Source: WQXF01 sp031553615 (lineage in GTDB: Bacteria; Bacillota; Clostridia; Christensenellales; Aristaeellaceae). Taken from it: 64,000 nucleotides of DNA. The stretch lies in assembly GCA_031553615.1 (NCBI GenBank), contig JAVBLJ010000006.1:1-64000 (forward strand). The letters are read 5' to 3'. Both the position numbers and the translations under genes were made by a program. Shown piece by piece: positions 54,717 through 62,901 of the stretch. Numbering within the stretch: the stretch's first letter is position 1; every line of letters begins with the position of its first letter. The notes beneath the pieces were generated by a model. It was not told the DNA's origin. It saw nothing but the letters and a program-made list of their open reading frames with translations, and did no database searches.

Positions 54717-55541
54717 TTGACTGCGCAAGAAATTGTCCGCTTGGCCAACGCGCGCCGGGCGGATGCCATCACCATGATTCATCGGGCCAATACCGGCCAC
54801 ACCGGCGGTGCGCTGTCGGTGCTGGACGTGCTGAGCGTGCTCTATTACGACGTGCTGCGGGTGAAGCCGGACAACCCCCAATGGGCAGACCGCGATCGGT
54901 TTTTGCTCAGCAAAGGCCATAGCGTCGAAGGATACTTGGCGCTACTGGCAGATCGGGGGTTTTTTCCCAAAGAGGAGCTGCGCTCCTTTTCGCAGGCGGG
55001 CAGCCGCCTGATGGGTCACCCCAACAACAAAACCCCGGGCGTAGAGGTCTGCACCGGGGCGCTGGGGCATGGCCTGCCGGTGGGGGTGGGCATCGCCTTG
55101 GCGGCCAAACGCCTGCGGAAGGACTATCGCACCTTTGTGGTAATGGGCGACGGCGAGCAGGGCGAGGGCAGCGTTTGGGAGGCGGCCATGGCCGGAGCAC
55201 ACTACAAGCTGGACAATCTGTACGCCATCGTCGACCGCAATGGGCTGCAGATCAGCGGAACAACGGAAGAAGTGATGGCGCTGGAGAACTTTCGCGATAA
55301 GTGGGCCGCCTTTGGCTGGGATGTCGCCGAGATCGACGGCCACGACGTGCAGGCGCTGCTGGACTATTTCCATACCGCCCCGCAAAACGGCCGACCCCAT
55401 TGCCTCATTTGCCATACGGTCAAAGCCAAGGGCCTGCCCTTTGCGGAGGGGCAAAAGGCATGGCACCACAAGGTACCCACCGCCGAGCAGCTGGCCGAGG
55501 GCTATCGCGCGCTGGGCGTGGAGGGGGTGAGCTGGGCATGA
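54717..55541 (+). CDS. Transketolase N-terminal subunit (split transketolase)
   Basis: 274 residues from TTG 54717 (AAGGAGGG upstream). It is the thiamine diphosphate-binding half: GHTGGALSVLDVLSVLYYDV, LSKGHSVEGYLALLADRGFF, MGHPNNKTPGVEVCTGALGH and the ThDP motif GDGEQGEGSVWEAAMAGAHY with downstream DRNGLQ. It ends where a fused enzyme would continue; its partner begins at the overlapping ATGA. Split transketolases move two-carbon ketol units. A dedicated copy inside a catabolic operon, with an isomerase and a kinase, matches the arrangement of apulose-4-phosphate transketolase (AptA/AptB). Specificity is inferred from context. Confidence 0.93.
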   Translation: MTAQEIVRLANARRADAITMIHRANTGHTGGALSVLDVLSVLYYDVLRVKPDNPQWADRDRFLLSKGHSVEGYLALLADRGFFPKEELRSFSQAGSRLMGHPNNKTPGVEVCTGALGHGLPVGVGIALAAKRLRKDYRTFVVMGDGEQGEGSVWEAAMAGAHYKLDNLYAIVDRNGLQISGTTEEVMALENFRDKWAAFGWDVAEIDGHDVQALLDYFHTAPQNGRPHCLICHTVKAKGLPFAEGQKAWHHKVPTAEQLAEGYRALGVEGVSWA

Positions 55542-56485
55542 AAGCGGAACTGGACATGAAAACAGAAGCGGTGCGCATGGCCTTCACGCGTCGGCTGTTG
55601 GAATTGGCGAGGCGGGATGCGACCATTTTCGCGGTTGCAACGGATAGCAGGGGTTCGGTGACGCTGGGCGATTTCGCCCACGAGTTGCCAGGGCAGTTCG
55701 CGGAATGCGGTATTGCGGAGCAGGACGCCATCGGTATTTCCGCGGGCCTGGCCAACGGCGGTCTCCGGCCCTTTGTCTGTGGCCCGGCTTGCTTTTATTC
55801 CCTCCGTTCCGCCGAGCAGGTGAAGGTGGACGTGGCCTACTCCCATCTGAACGTCAAGGTCATCGGCGTTTCCGGCGGGGTAAGCTACGGCGCGTTGGGC
55901 GCCACCCATCACGCCACCCAGGATATAGCCCTGATGCGGGCGATCCCCGGCATCGAGATATTCTTGCCTGCCGACGCGGCGCAAATGGTCAAGCTGACCG
56001 ATTACCTTGCCATCTCGGCGGAACCGGCCTATGTACGCATGGGGCGCGGGGCCGTGCCTGCCGTATATGGGCCGGATGCCCCCTTCACCGCGGGCAAGGC
56101 CAACCTGCTTCGCGAAGGGCGCGACGCGGCGCTCATCGCCTGCGGCGAGATGGTTTATCATGCCCTGGAAGCGGCCAAGGAGCTGGAAGAAGCGGGGGTG
56201 GCGGCGGTGGTGTACGACATGCACACCCTGCGTCCGCTGGACGAGGCGGCGGTGCTGGAGGCAGCAAAAACCGGGCTGGTGATCACGGTGGAAGAGCATA
56301 ACGTACACGGTGGGCTCGGCGGCGCGGTGGCGGAGCTGCTTTCGCAGAAAAAGCCAACCCGCATGCGCATTCTGGGCTTGCCGGACGAAACCTTGTATAG
56401 CGGCACTTCGGCGGAGGTGTTTGCCCACTATGGCCTGACCGGCGAGGGCATCGCCGCGTCCGTGCTGGAGGCGATGGGGAAATGA
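55538..56485 (+). CDS. Transketolase C-terminal subunit (split transketolase)
   Basis: 315 residues from ATG 55538, overlapping the N-subunit stop (ATGA). The pyrimidine-binding domain carries the catalytic Glu in CGIAEQDAIGISAGLA and the pocket FVCGPACFYSLRSAEQVKVD; the C-terminal regulatory-type domain has ALIACGEMVYHALEAAKELE and VITVEEHNVHGGLGGAVAEL. Needed with the N-subunit for activity at the dimer interface. It overlaps the kinase gene by four bases, so N-subunit, C-subunit and kinase are translationally coupled. Confidence 0.94.
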   Translation: MKAELDMKTEAVRMAFTRRLLELARRDATIFAVATDSRGSVTLGDFAHELPGQFAECGIAEQDAIGISAGLANGGLRPFVCGPACFYSLRSAEQVKVDVAYSHLNVKVIGVSGGVSYGALGATHHATQDIALMRAIPGIEIFLPADAAQMVKLTDYLAISAEPAYVRMGRGAVPAVYGPDAPFTAGKANLLREGRDAALIACGEMVYHALEAAKELEEAGVAAVVYDMHTLRPLDEAAVLEAAKTGLVITVEEHNVHGGLGGAVAELLSQKKPTRMRILGLPDETLYSGTSAEVFAHYGLTGEGIAASVLEAMGK

Positions 56486-57939
56486 GCGCCAGGCATTTGA
56501 TTGTGATCGACCAAAGCACCTCGGCCAGCAAAGTCTTTCTGCTGGACGAGAAAGGGGATATCGTCCGGCGGTTTGCCAAGAACCATCGCCAGTATTATCC
56601 GGCACCTGGGCTGGTGGAGCACGACGCGGCCGAGATTTGGCAAAACGTGCGGGAGGGCATTGCCGAGGTCGCCCAAGGCGCGGGTGCAATGGCGGCGCTG
56701 GCCATTACCAACCAGCGGGAGACCACGGTGCTCTGGGATCGCGGTACCGGGGAGCCGGTTTGCCCGGCCGTGGTGTGGCAAGATGTCCGGGGCGAGACAC
56801 TGTGCCGGGAGCTGGCCGATCATGCGGAGGCGGTGCGCTGCAAAACCGGGCTTGCCCTGTCGGCCTATTTTCCGGCGGCCAAAGCCGCCAGCGTACTGCG
56901 AGCAAGGCCGGAGCTGCGTAGAAAGGCCCAAGAGGGTGGGCTGTGCATCGGCACGGTGGATAGCTATCTGGTGCATCGGCTGACCGGCGGCGCGGTTTTT
57001 CAAACGGATGTGAGCAACGCTAGCCGGACGCAGCTGATGGATTTGCGAACGCTTTCGTGGGATCAGGCTTTGTGTGATTTGTTCGGCATTCCGGTGGCCT
57101 GCCTGCCGAAGATCGCCCCTTCGGATGCCGATTTTGGCAGGGTGGCCGTGGCGGGTCTGCCGAAGGATTTGCCGATCACCGGCGTGATGGGCGACAGCCA
57201 CGCCGCTCTCTTTGGCCAGGGCTGCCATCAGCGGGGCATGGCCAAGGCTACCTATGGTACCGGGTCTTCGGTAATGATGCACATCGGCCATGCGCCAACG
57301 CTATCGGGCTTTGGGCTGTCCACTTCGGTGGGCTATGCTTTCCGTGGGGAGACCTGTTATGTGCTTGAAGGCAACGTGACCTGCTCCGGGGATACCCTTT
57401 GCTGGCTCCGGGATGAGGCGGGGATGGTGACCGACGTGACCGAGGTGGAGCAAATCGCGGCCAGCGTGCCCGACACGCAGGGCGTCTACCTGGTGCCCGC
57501 CTTCTCCGGCCTGGGCGCGCCATATAGCGATGGCAACGCTCGCGCGCTGCTTTGCGGCATGAACAGGGGGACAACCCGGGCCCACATCGTGCGGGCTGCG
57601 CTGGAAAGCATGGCGCATCAGGATGCGGACATCATCCGCGCCATGGAGAAAGACACCGGAAACCGGCTGAGCGAGCTGCGCGTGGATGGCGGGCCCACCC
57701 AGAACCGGCTGCTGATGCAGCTGCAAGCGGATCTTTTGGATTGTGCTGTGCAATGCGCCGCCGTCAGCGAGCTTAGCGCCTTGGGTGCCGGTTATATGGC
57801 GGGCATGGCGACCGGGCTTTACCCGGACGGGGCGAACGTCCGGCGCGATGCGGGGGCGCGGTATATGCCGCAGCAAGGCGCGGCCTGGCGAGAGAATGCG
57901 CTTTCAGGTTGGCGCGCGGCGATAAAGCGCTGCCGTTAA
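56482..57939 (+). CDS. FGGY-family carbohydrate kinase
   Basis: 485 residues, ATG 56482 overlapping the transketolase stop. It has FGGY marks: DQSTSASKVFLLDEKG (ATP phosphate loop), ITNQRETTVLWDR and VVWQDVRGE (substrate region, as in glycerol kinase), GTVDSYLVHRLTGG, GDSHAALFGQGC (catalytic Asp) and VDGGPTQNRLLMQLQADLLD near the end. Full length for the family. By overall pattern it is closest to glycerol kinase, but glycerol kinase itself would not need an isomerase and a transketolase. I infer a ketose kinase making the transketolase substrate. Confidence 0.9.
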   Translation: MSARHLIVIDQSTSASKVFLLDEKGDIVRRFAKNHRQYYPAPGLVEHDAAEIWQNVREGIAEVAQGAGAMAALAITNQRETTVLWDRGTGEPVCPAVVWQDVRGETLCRELADHAEAVRCKTGLALSAYFPAAKAASVLRARPELRRKAQEGGLCIGTVDSYLVHRLTGGAVFQTDVSNASRTQLMDLRTLSWDQALCDLFGIPVACLPKIAPSDADFGRVAVAGLPKDLPITGVMGDSHAALFGQGCHQRGMAKATYGTGSSVMMHIGHAPTLSGFGLSTSVGYAFRGETCYVLEGNVTCSGDTLCWLRDEAGMVTDVTEVEQIAASVPDTQGVYLVPAFSGLGAPYSDGNARALLCGMNRGTTRAHIVRAALESMAHQDADIIRAMEKDTGNRLSELRVDGGPTQNRLLMQLQADLLDCAVQCAAVSELSALGAGYMAGMATGLYPDGANVRRDAGARYMPQQGAAWRENALSGWRAAIKRCR

Positions 57940-58003
57940 AACGCTGCCGATAAAGCGCGATCGTTCATGAGCAATTATCCGTCTTGAAAAGGAGAGATTG
58001 AAT

Positions 58004-59407
58004 ATGGCGACCTTTGGGGTTTTGATTAGCAATCGAAGCTTTTTCCCGGATCATCTGGTGTCGGCGGCGCGTGAAAAGCTGCTCAAGAGCTTGGCGGCAT
58101 GGGGGCATCAGGTGATTGCTCTATCCACCGAGGATACCTTCATGGGCGAAACCATGACCTATGAGGAGGCGCAAAAGTGCGCCAAGCTGTTCCGCGAGCA
58201 CGCGGATGCGATCGACGGCATCATTATCTGCTTGCCCAACTTTGGCGAGGAAACGGGCATTGCGGACGCCATTAAGTGGAGCAAGTGCGATGTGCCGATT
58301 TTAGTTCAGGCCTGTGACGACGATTTCGACAAGCTGCAGCTGGAGAATCGCCGGGATGCTTTTTGCGGCAAGCTGAGCCTCTGCAACAACCTGTATCAGT
58401 ATGGCATTAAGTATAGCCTCACCGCCCGGCATACCTGCCCGGTCGATGGGGAGGAGTTCAAGGCGGACGTGGAAAAGTTCGCCAAGGTCTGCGCGGTGGT
58501 CAAGGCGATGAAAACCGCCCGCATCGCGCAGATCGGGGCGCGCGTTATGCCCTTCCGCACCGTGCGGTATAGCGAAAAGCTGCTTCAGCAGGCGGGCATC
58601 ACCGTAGAGACCGAAGATTTTAGCGAGATCATGGCCGATATCGCGCAGATCACGGATGAGCGGCTGATTGCGGATAAGGTGGCCGAAATCCGTGCCTATG
58701 GCAAGATTTCCAAGGACGTGGACGAGGGCAATATCGTCAAGCAGGCCAAGCTTTGTTTGGCCATTGAAAGCTGGATGCGCGACCACCATTGCGACGCCAG
58801 CGCGATCCAGTGCTGGGATAGCGTCGAGGCAAACTATGGCTGCGCCATGTGCCTGTGCATGTCCATGATGGGGGAAAAGGGGATGCCTTCGGCCTGCGAA
58901 CCGGACGTGATGGGCGCGGTGAGCATGCTGGCGCTGCTGAAGGCCAGCGGCATCCCTCCGATTTATCAGGACTGGAACAACAATTACAAGAACGAGCAAA
59001 ACAAGTGCATCAACGTCCATTGCTCGAACTACCCGGCTTGCGCGTTTAACGAGACGCCGGAGATTGGCAGCCTGGACATTCTGGCCACCACCCTGGGCAC
59101 CGAGGTTTCCTTTGGCGCGCTAAAGGGGCGTGTTCGGTCGGAGGCCATGACGTATCTCAAGGTGTCGACCGACGATCGGGCGGGCAAAATCAAGTGCTAT
59201 CTGGGAGAAGGGCAGTTCACGGACGATCCGCTGCCTACCTTCGGCGGCGTGGCGGTCTGCGAGGTGCCCAACCTGAACGACCTAATGAAACATCTGACCC
59301 GCAATGGCTATGAGCACCATGTGGCGTTGACCCAGGCGCACGTTGCGGACATTTTGGAAGAAGCTTTGGGCAATTACCTGGGCTGGGACGTGTATCGGCA
59401 TTCTTAA
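58004..59407 (+). CDS. L-fucose/L-arabinose isomerase-like protein
   Basis: 467 residues from ATG 58004 (AAAGGAGAG upstream). The N-terminal half is the isomerase alpha/beta region (FGVLISNRSFFPDHLVSAAR, DGIIICLPNFGEETGIADAI). The Mn2+ site is visible in the C-half: Glu in SACEPDVMGAVSMLAL (about residue 298), Asp in IYQDWNNNY (about 322) and His in NVHCSNYPAC (about 339). These enzymes interconvert aldoses and ketoses. It is the last gene of the probable operon and would feed the kinase. The family includes members with no known substrate; true L-fucose isomerases are longer (about 590). Confidence 0.88.
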   Translation: MATFGVLISNRSFFPDHLVSAAREKLLKSLAAWGHQVIALSTEDTFMGETMTYEEAQKCAKLFREHADAIDGIIICLPNFGEETGIADAIKWSKCDVPILVQACDDDFDKLQLENRRDAFCGKLSLCNNLYQYGIKYSLTARHTCPVDGEEFKADVEKFAKVCAVVKAMKTARIAQIGARVMPFRTVRYSEKLLQQAGITVETEDFSEIMADIAQITDERLIADKVAEIRAYGKISKDVDEGNIVKQAKLCLAIESWMRDHHCDASAIQCWDSVEANYGCAMCLCMSMMGEKGMPSACEPDVMGAVSMLALLKASGIPPIYQDWNNNYKNEQNKCINVHCSNYPACAFNETPEIGSLDILATTLGTEVSFGALKGRVRSEAMTYLKVSTDDRAGKIKCYLGEGQFTDDPLPTFGGVAVCEVPNLNDLMKHLTRNGYEHHVALTQAHVADILEEALGNYLGWDVYRHS

Positions 59408-59442
59408 CACGGACTCGCCGCGCATTTCGCTGCAGATGCTGG

Positions 59443-59448
59443 TATAAT
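59443..59448 (+). promoter_or_regulatory. Possible -10 box of the GH43 gene
   Basis: TATAAT at 59443-59448, 46 bp before the start codon; no convincing -35 at the right distance. The 87-bp gap after the isomerase gene has no terminator, so read-through is also possible. Confidence 0.4.
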
Positions 59449-59494
59449 AAAGCAATTGGATAGCAATGCAAAACGATAGAGGGAGTGTGCCGAC

Positions 59495-61018
59495 ATGCGC
59501 TATCGCAACCCGATTCTCCCCGGCTTTTATCCGGATCCCAGCATTTGCAAAAAAGGCGACGATTTTTACTTGGTGACCAGTTCCTTTGAGTTCTTTCCCG
59601 GCGTGCCGATTTTTCACTCGAGGGATTTGGTCAATTGGACGCAGATCGGCCACTGCCTGACGCGGGCCAGCCAGCTACCGCTGGAGGGCGCGGCCTGCTC
59701 CAAGGGCATTTACGCGGCGACAATCCGATATAACCCGTTTGACGACTTCTTCTATATGGTGACCACCAACACGACGCTGTTAGGCAATTTCTATGTGCGC
59801 GCCAAGGACCCGGCGGGAGAGTGGTCGGAGCCGATTCGCGTCGATCAGGGCGGCATTGATCCATCGCTGTTCTTTGACGAGGACGGCAGTGCCCATTTTA
59901 TTTCCAACGCGAGACTGACTAGCGAGTCGCAAGCGGGCTTCCTGATGGCCCCCATCGACCTGGCGACCGGGCGCTTCCTTCGTCCGCCGCAGCCGGTCTG
60001 GGGCGGCATTGGCGAGGCCGCACCGGAAGCGCCGCATATCTACAAGCGGGAGGGCTGGTACTATCAGGTTAACGCCGAAGGCGGCACCGAGCTGGGGCAC
60101 ATGGTGACGATTGCCCGCGCTCGCGACCTGTATGGGCCCTACGAGAGCTGCCCGCACAACCCGATTTTGACCCACCGCCCCCAAAAGCGGCGGCTGATCC
60201 AAGCCACCGGTCACGCGGACTTGATTCAGGACAACGCCGGGAATTGGTGGGCGGTTTTCCTCGGCTATCGCCAGACGCATCAGTTCTTCCACCACCTGGG
60301 GCGCGAGACCTTTTTGGCCCCGGTGGAATGGGCCGAGGGCTGGCCGGTGATCAATGGCGGACGGCCCATTGAAACCTGGATGGAGAGCGATCGGCTTCCG
60401 AGCGGCGGGCAGCGGCGTGAACGCGTCTATCAAGCAGCTTTTGCGGGTGCGCCCGACTTCAACTGGGTGCACCTGCGCAACCCCGATCCCTCAAACTACG
60501 CTTATGGGCCACAGGGTGCCGCGCTGTTCGGCAACGCCTGCACGCTCTCCGACCTGGGGAATCCGGCCTTCTTGGGCTTTCGCCAGAAGGATTTGCAGGG
60601 CAGCGCTTCGGTGCGGCTTTCCTTTGCGCCGCAGCAAGAAGGGGAGGAAGCGGGACTTTCGATTTATTACAAGAGCGATGCGCACCTGGATGCCTGCTTG
60701 CTGCGCGAAGCGGGGCAGACGTGGCTTTGTTTCCGCAAGGTGGTCGGCGATATTGTGCACATGCAGAGTCGCCAGACCTTCGCTGGCAATGCGTTGGCGC
60801 TCGAGCTGGCCTTTGATGCGCTGCAATACCACGTCTACGCGCTGGTGGGCGGTGAGCGCCTGCACCTGGGCGACGCGCTGACCCGGCACGTTTCCACCGA
60901 GGCGCACGAGCTAGGCTTTACCGGCGTGCTGCTGGCGCTCTACGCAACCGGAAACGGGCGAGCGGCCGGTGTTCCGGCGCAGTTCACGGATTTTCAGTAT
61001 AGGGGTCAAGACGAGTGA
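59495..61018 (+). CDS. GH43 beta-xylosidase/alpha-L-arabinofuranosidase-type enzyme
   Basis: 507 residues, ATG 59495 (GAGGGAG upstream). A five-bladed propeller with the three catalytic acids: Asp in NPILPGFYPDPSI, Asp in QGGIDPSLFFDEDG and Glu in AAPEAPHIYKREGW. The C-terminal beta-sandwich (about residues 325-505, SASVRLSFAPQQEGEEAGLS, YYKSDAHLDA) is the usual partner in XynB-like subfamilies. It inverts the anomeric bond when removing xylose or arabinofuranose. No signal peptide, so intracellular. It lies at the end of the sugar locus and might trim the same imported oligosaccharide. Confidence 0.92.
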   Translation: MRYRNPILPGFYPDPSICKKGDDFYLVTSSFEFFPGVPIFHSRDLVNWTQIGHCLTRASQLPLEGAACSKGIYAATIRYNPFDDFFYMVTTNTTLLGNFYVRAKDPAGEWSEPIRVDQGGIDPSLFFDEDGSAHFISNARLTSESQAGFLMAPIDLATGRFLRPPQPVWGGIGEAAPEAPHIYKREGWYYQVNAEGGTELGHMVTIARARDLYGPYESCPHNPILTHRPQKRRLIQATGHADLIQDNAGNWWAVFLGYRQTHQFFHHLGRETFLAPVEWAEGWPVINGGRPIETWMESDRLPSGGQRRERVYQAAFAGAPDFNWVHLRNPDPSNYAYGPQGAALFGNACTLSDLGNPAFLGFRQKDLQGSASVRLSFAPQQEGEEAGLSIYYKSDAHLDACLLREAGQTWLCFRKVVGDIVHMQSRQTFAGNALALELAFDALQYHVYALVGGERLHLGDALTRHVSTEAHELGFTGVLLALYATGNGRAAGVPAQFTDFQYRGQDE

Positions 61019-61099
61019 AAGGGCATCAAAAGAGAAGGGCGGAGGCCAACCACGCGGCCTGATCCCGCGCACTTTTTGTGCGTCAGAAGCAATGCCTTC

Positions 61100-61240
61100 A
61101 TGGTGGCGTATTATTTGGAGATCAGTGGGATCACGGCGGCGTCTACGGTGGCGCTGACGAACGGCGTACAGACGTTGCAAGCTTCGGCCATCCGCGTCAG
61201 CCCGCGTAAGCTAGTCCTTCTCCGCCACATCCAAAAGTGA
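61100..61240 (+). other. Short open reading frame, possible gene remnant
   Basis: 46 codons starting MVAYYLEISGITAASTVALT and ending SPRKLVLLRHIQK. The frame stays open about 60 bases further upstream. There is no clear ribosome binding site. I recognise no family; it may be a decayed gene fragment or chance. Confidence 0.25.
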
Positions 61241-61255
61241 CTTTGATACAAAGCG

Positions 61256-61300
61256 GGAGCTGTCGTGCTGGCAAAATGCAAGAACGACAGCTCCTTTTTT
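61256..61300 (+). terminator. Terminator of the sugar locus
   Basis: GGAGCTGTCGT and ACGACAGCTCC form a perfect 11-bp stem followed by TTTTTT. Confidence 0.88.
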
Positions 61301-61404
61301 GGCAACGAAGCACGCGCGGATGCGGACTGTTCCAGCCTTGTGCTCTGCGAACAAGCGCTGCGAATGCGATGTGAGTAGCACCGAAGGCGGGTTTTGCGGG
61401 CTTG

Positions 61405-62712
61405 TTACTTGTATTTGGGCATCCAATCGCCGTGTGCCTCGATCAGGTCGTCGCACATGGCCACGATGTCGTCGATGGAGAGCTCGGAGGCGGTGTGCGG
61501 GTCCATCATGGCGGCCTGATAGATGTAATCCTTCTGCAGGGTGCGCGCGGCCTCGATGGTCAGCAGCTGCACGTTGACGTTGGTGCGGTTCATGGCGGCG
61601 CATTGCTCGGGCAGGTCGCCGATATAGCAGGGCTGCACGCCGCTCTTGTCTACCATGCAGGGCACTTCGACCGCCGCGGTACGGGGCAGGTTGGTGATCA
61701 GGCCGTGGTTGAGCACATTGCCGCCGATCTTGAAGGGCACGTTGGTCTCCATGGCCTCCATGATGTAGCTGGCGTACTCGTGGGTGCGGGTGTGGCTGAG
61801 CAGCGGATTCTGGGTTAGCTCGTGGCCGCGCTCCTTCCAGTGCTTGATCTGGTTCACGCAGCGGCGCGGGTATTCGTCCAGCGGGATGTTGAAGCGCTCG
61901 ATAAGCTCCGGGTATTTATCCTTGATGAAGTAGGGCATATACTCGGCGTTGTGCTCGCTGGATTCGGTTACATAATAGCCAAAGCGCTTCATGATCTCGT
62001 AGCGCACCATGTCGCCATGTTTCTCGGTGCGGGCGGCGGCGCGCTTCTTGATTTCGGGGTAGAGATCGACGCCATCACGGGTGACCTCCAACAGCCAGGC
62101 CTGGTGGTTGATGCCCGCGATCTTCCACTGCACGAGGTTGTCGTAGGGCATATCCAAGCCGTTCATCAGGTGCTCAGCGCAAACCTGCACGCTGTGGCAC
62201 AGGCCCACGGTCTTGATGGGGGTCAGGCGCAGCATGGCCCCGGTGAGGGTGCACATGGGGTTGGTGTAATTGAGGAACCAGGCGTCGGGGCAAACCTCTT
62301 CCATGTCGCGCGCGAAATCCAGCATGACCGGAATGGTGCGCAGCGAGCGGAAGATGCCGCCGATCCCCAGCGTATCGGCGATGGTTTGGCGCAGGCCATA
62401 TTTTCTCGGCACCTCAAAATCGGTAACGGTGCACGGCTCGTAGAGGCCGACCTGGATGGCGTTGACCACGTAGTGCGCGCCGCGCAGCGCGTCCTTGCGG
62501 TTGGGGATGCCCAGGTAGGTTTCGATGTGAGCCTTCGAGCCGTTGTTGCGGTTGATGGCCTCCAGCATCGCTTGCGATTCCGATAGCCGCTCCGGATCGA
62601 TGTCGTAGAGCGCGATGGTGCTTTCTTCCAGCGCAGGGGTGAGCATGGCATCGCCCAGCACGTTCTTGGCGAACACGCTGGAGCCTGCGCCCATAAAAGT
62701 AATCTTTGGCAT
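61405..62712 (-). CDS. melA: GH4 family alpha-galactosidase (NAD+ and Mn2+ dependent)
   Basis: 435 residues from ATG 62712 (AGGAGGG upstream). The N-terminal Rossmann motif is MPKITFMGAGSSVFAKNVLG with the NAD-adenine Asp in LYDIDPERL. The metal site is formed by the Cys in GLCHSVQ and the His in AGINHQAW; NYTNPMC is the family's substrate strand. GH4 enzymes cleave by an oxidation-elimination route. MelA of Escherichia coli (about 450 residues) is the nearest well-known pattern: substrate Asp-Ile-Asp rather than the phospho-sugar variant. It is divergent from an AraC regulator that has matching repeats between the genes. Alpha-galacturonidases and alpha-glucosidases of GH4 are the main alternatives. 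Confidence 0.88.
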   Translation of the reverse strand: MPKITFMGAGSSVFAKNVLGDAMLTPALEESTIALYDIDPERLSESQAMLEAINRNNGSKAHIETYLGIPNRKDALRGAHYVVNAIQVGLYEPCTVTDFEVPRKYGLRQTIADTLGIGGIFRSLRTIPVMLDFARDMEEVCPDAWFLNYTNPMCTLTGAMLRLTPIKTVGLCHSVQVCAEHLMNGLDMPYDNLVQWKIAGINHQAWLLEVTRDGVDLYPEIKKRAAARTEKHGDMVRYEIMKRFGYYVTESSEHNAEYMPYFIKDKYPELIERFNIPLDEYPRRCVNQIKHWKERGHELTQNPLLSHTRTHEYASYIMEAMETNVPFKIGGNVLNHGLITNLPRTAAVEVPCMVDKSGVQPCYIGDLPEQCAAMNRTNVNVQLLTIEAARTLQKDYIYQAAMMDPHTASELSIDDIVAMCDDLIEAHGDWMPKYK

Positions 62713-62742
62713 GGTTAGACCCTCCTATTCAGCATTGCCTTG

Positions 62743-62751
62743 AGTATAGCA
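62743..62751 (-). promoter_or_regulatory. Extended -10 promoter of melA
   Basis: Minus-strand TGC-TATACT (-10 at 62748-62743) 30 bp before the melA start. The -35 region (TACCCG) is poor, as expected for an activator-dependent promoter. Confidence 0.55.
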
Positions 62752-62779
62752 TGCATGGGGAAATCCGGGTATCAGGCTT

Positions 62780-62807
62780 TGTTGCAAATAGCAATCGAAA
62801 TGTTGCA
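62780..62807. promoter_or_regulatory. Probable AraC-regulator binding site: tgttgca direct repeats
   Basis: tgttgca at 62780-62786 and at 62801-62807 are exactly 21 bp apart, two helical turns, the usual arrangement for AraC-type activators. They lie just upstream of the weak melA -35 position. Confidence 0.65.
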
Positions 62808-62865
62808 TGCAGGAGAATGAACGTGATGCCAAGAAGGAATAAGGCGTAATCTATCGCATTCGTTT

Positions 62866-62872
62866 TGTTGCA
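62866..62872. promoter_or_regulatory. Third tgttgca half-site before the AraC-family gene
   Basis: The same heptamer 65 bp from the second copy and 29 bp before the regulator start codon. It may serve autoregulation or DNA looping. Confidence 0.4.
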
Positions 62873-62901
62873 TGGTGATTGATTGACCGGAGGGGAAAAC
62901 G

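Larger units (their letters stand above)
61019..61404. other. Intergenic region (386 bp) between convergent GH43 and GH4 genes
   Basis: It includes a strong plus-strand terminator at 61256-61300 and, before it, a short open frame (61100-61240) that could be a gene remnant. The 100 bases next to the GH4 stop show nothing further. Confidence 0.55.

Noticed and set aside
50643..59407. Sulfoquinovose degradation by the sulfofructose transketolase route
   Set aside because: That pathway also uses a split transketolase, but needs no FGGY kinase, and there is no sulfoquinovosidase or sulfonate exporter here.
50643..59407. Simple nucleoside salvage (nucleoside to ribose to ribulose 5-phosphate)
   Set aside because: Possible but less economical: there is no base-handling gene, the importer is of the oligosaccharide class, and a dedicated transketolase would be superfluous. 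Kept only as the main alternative.
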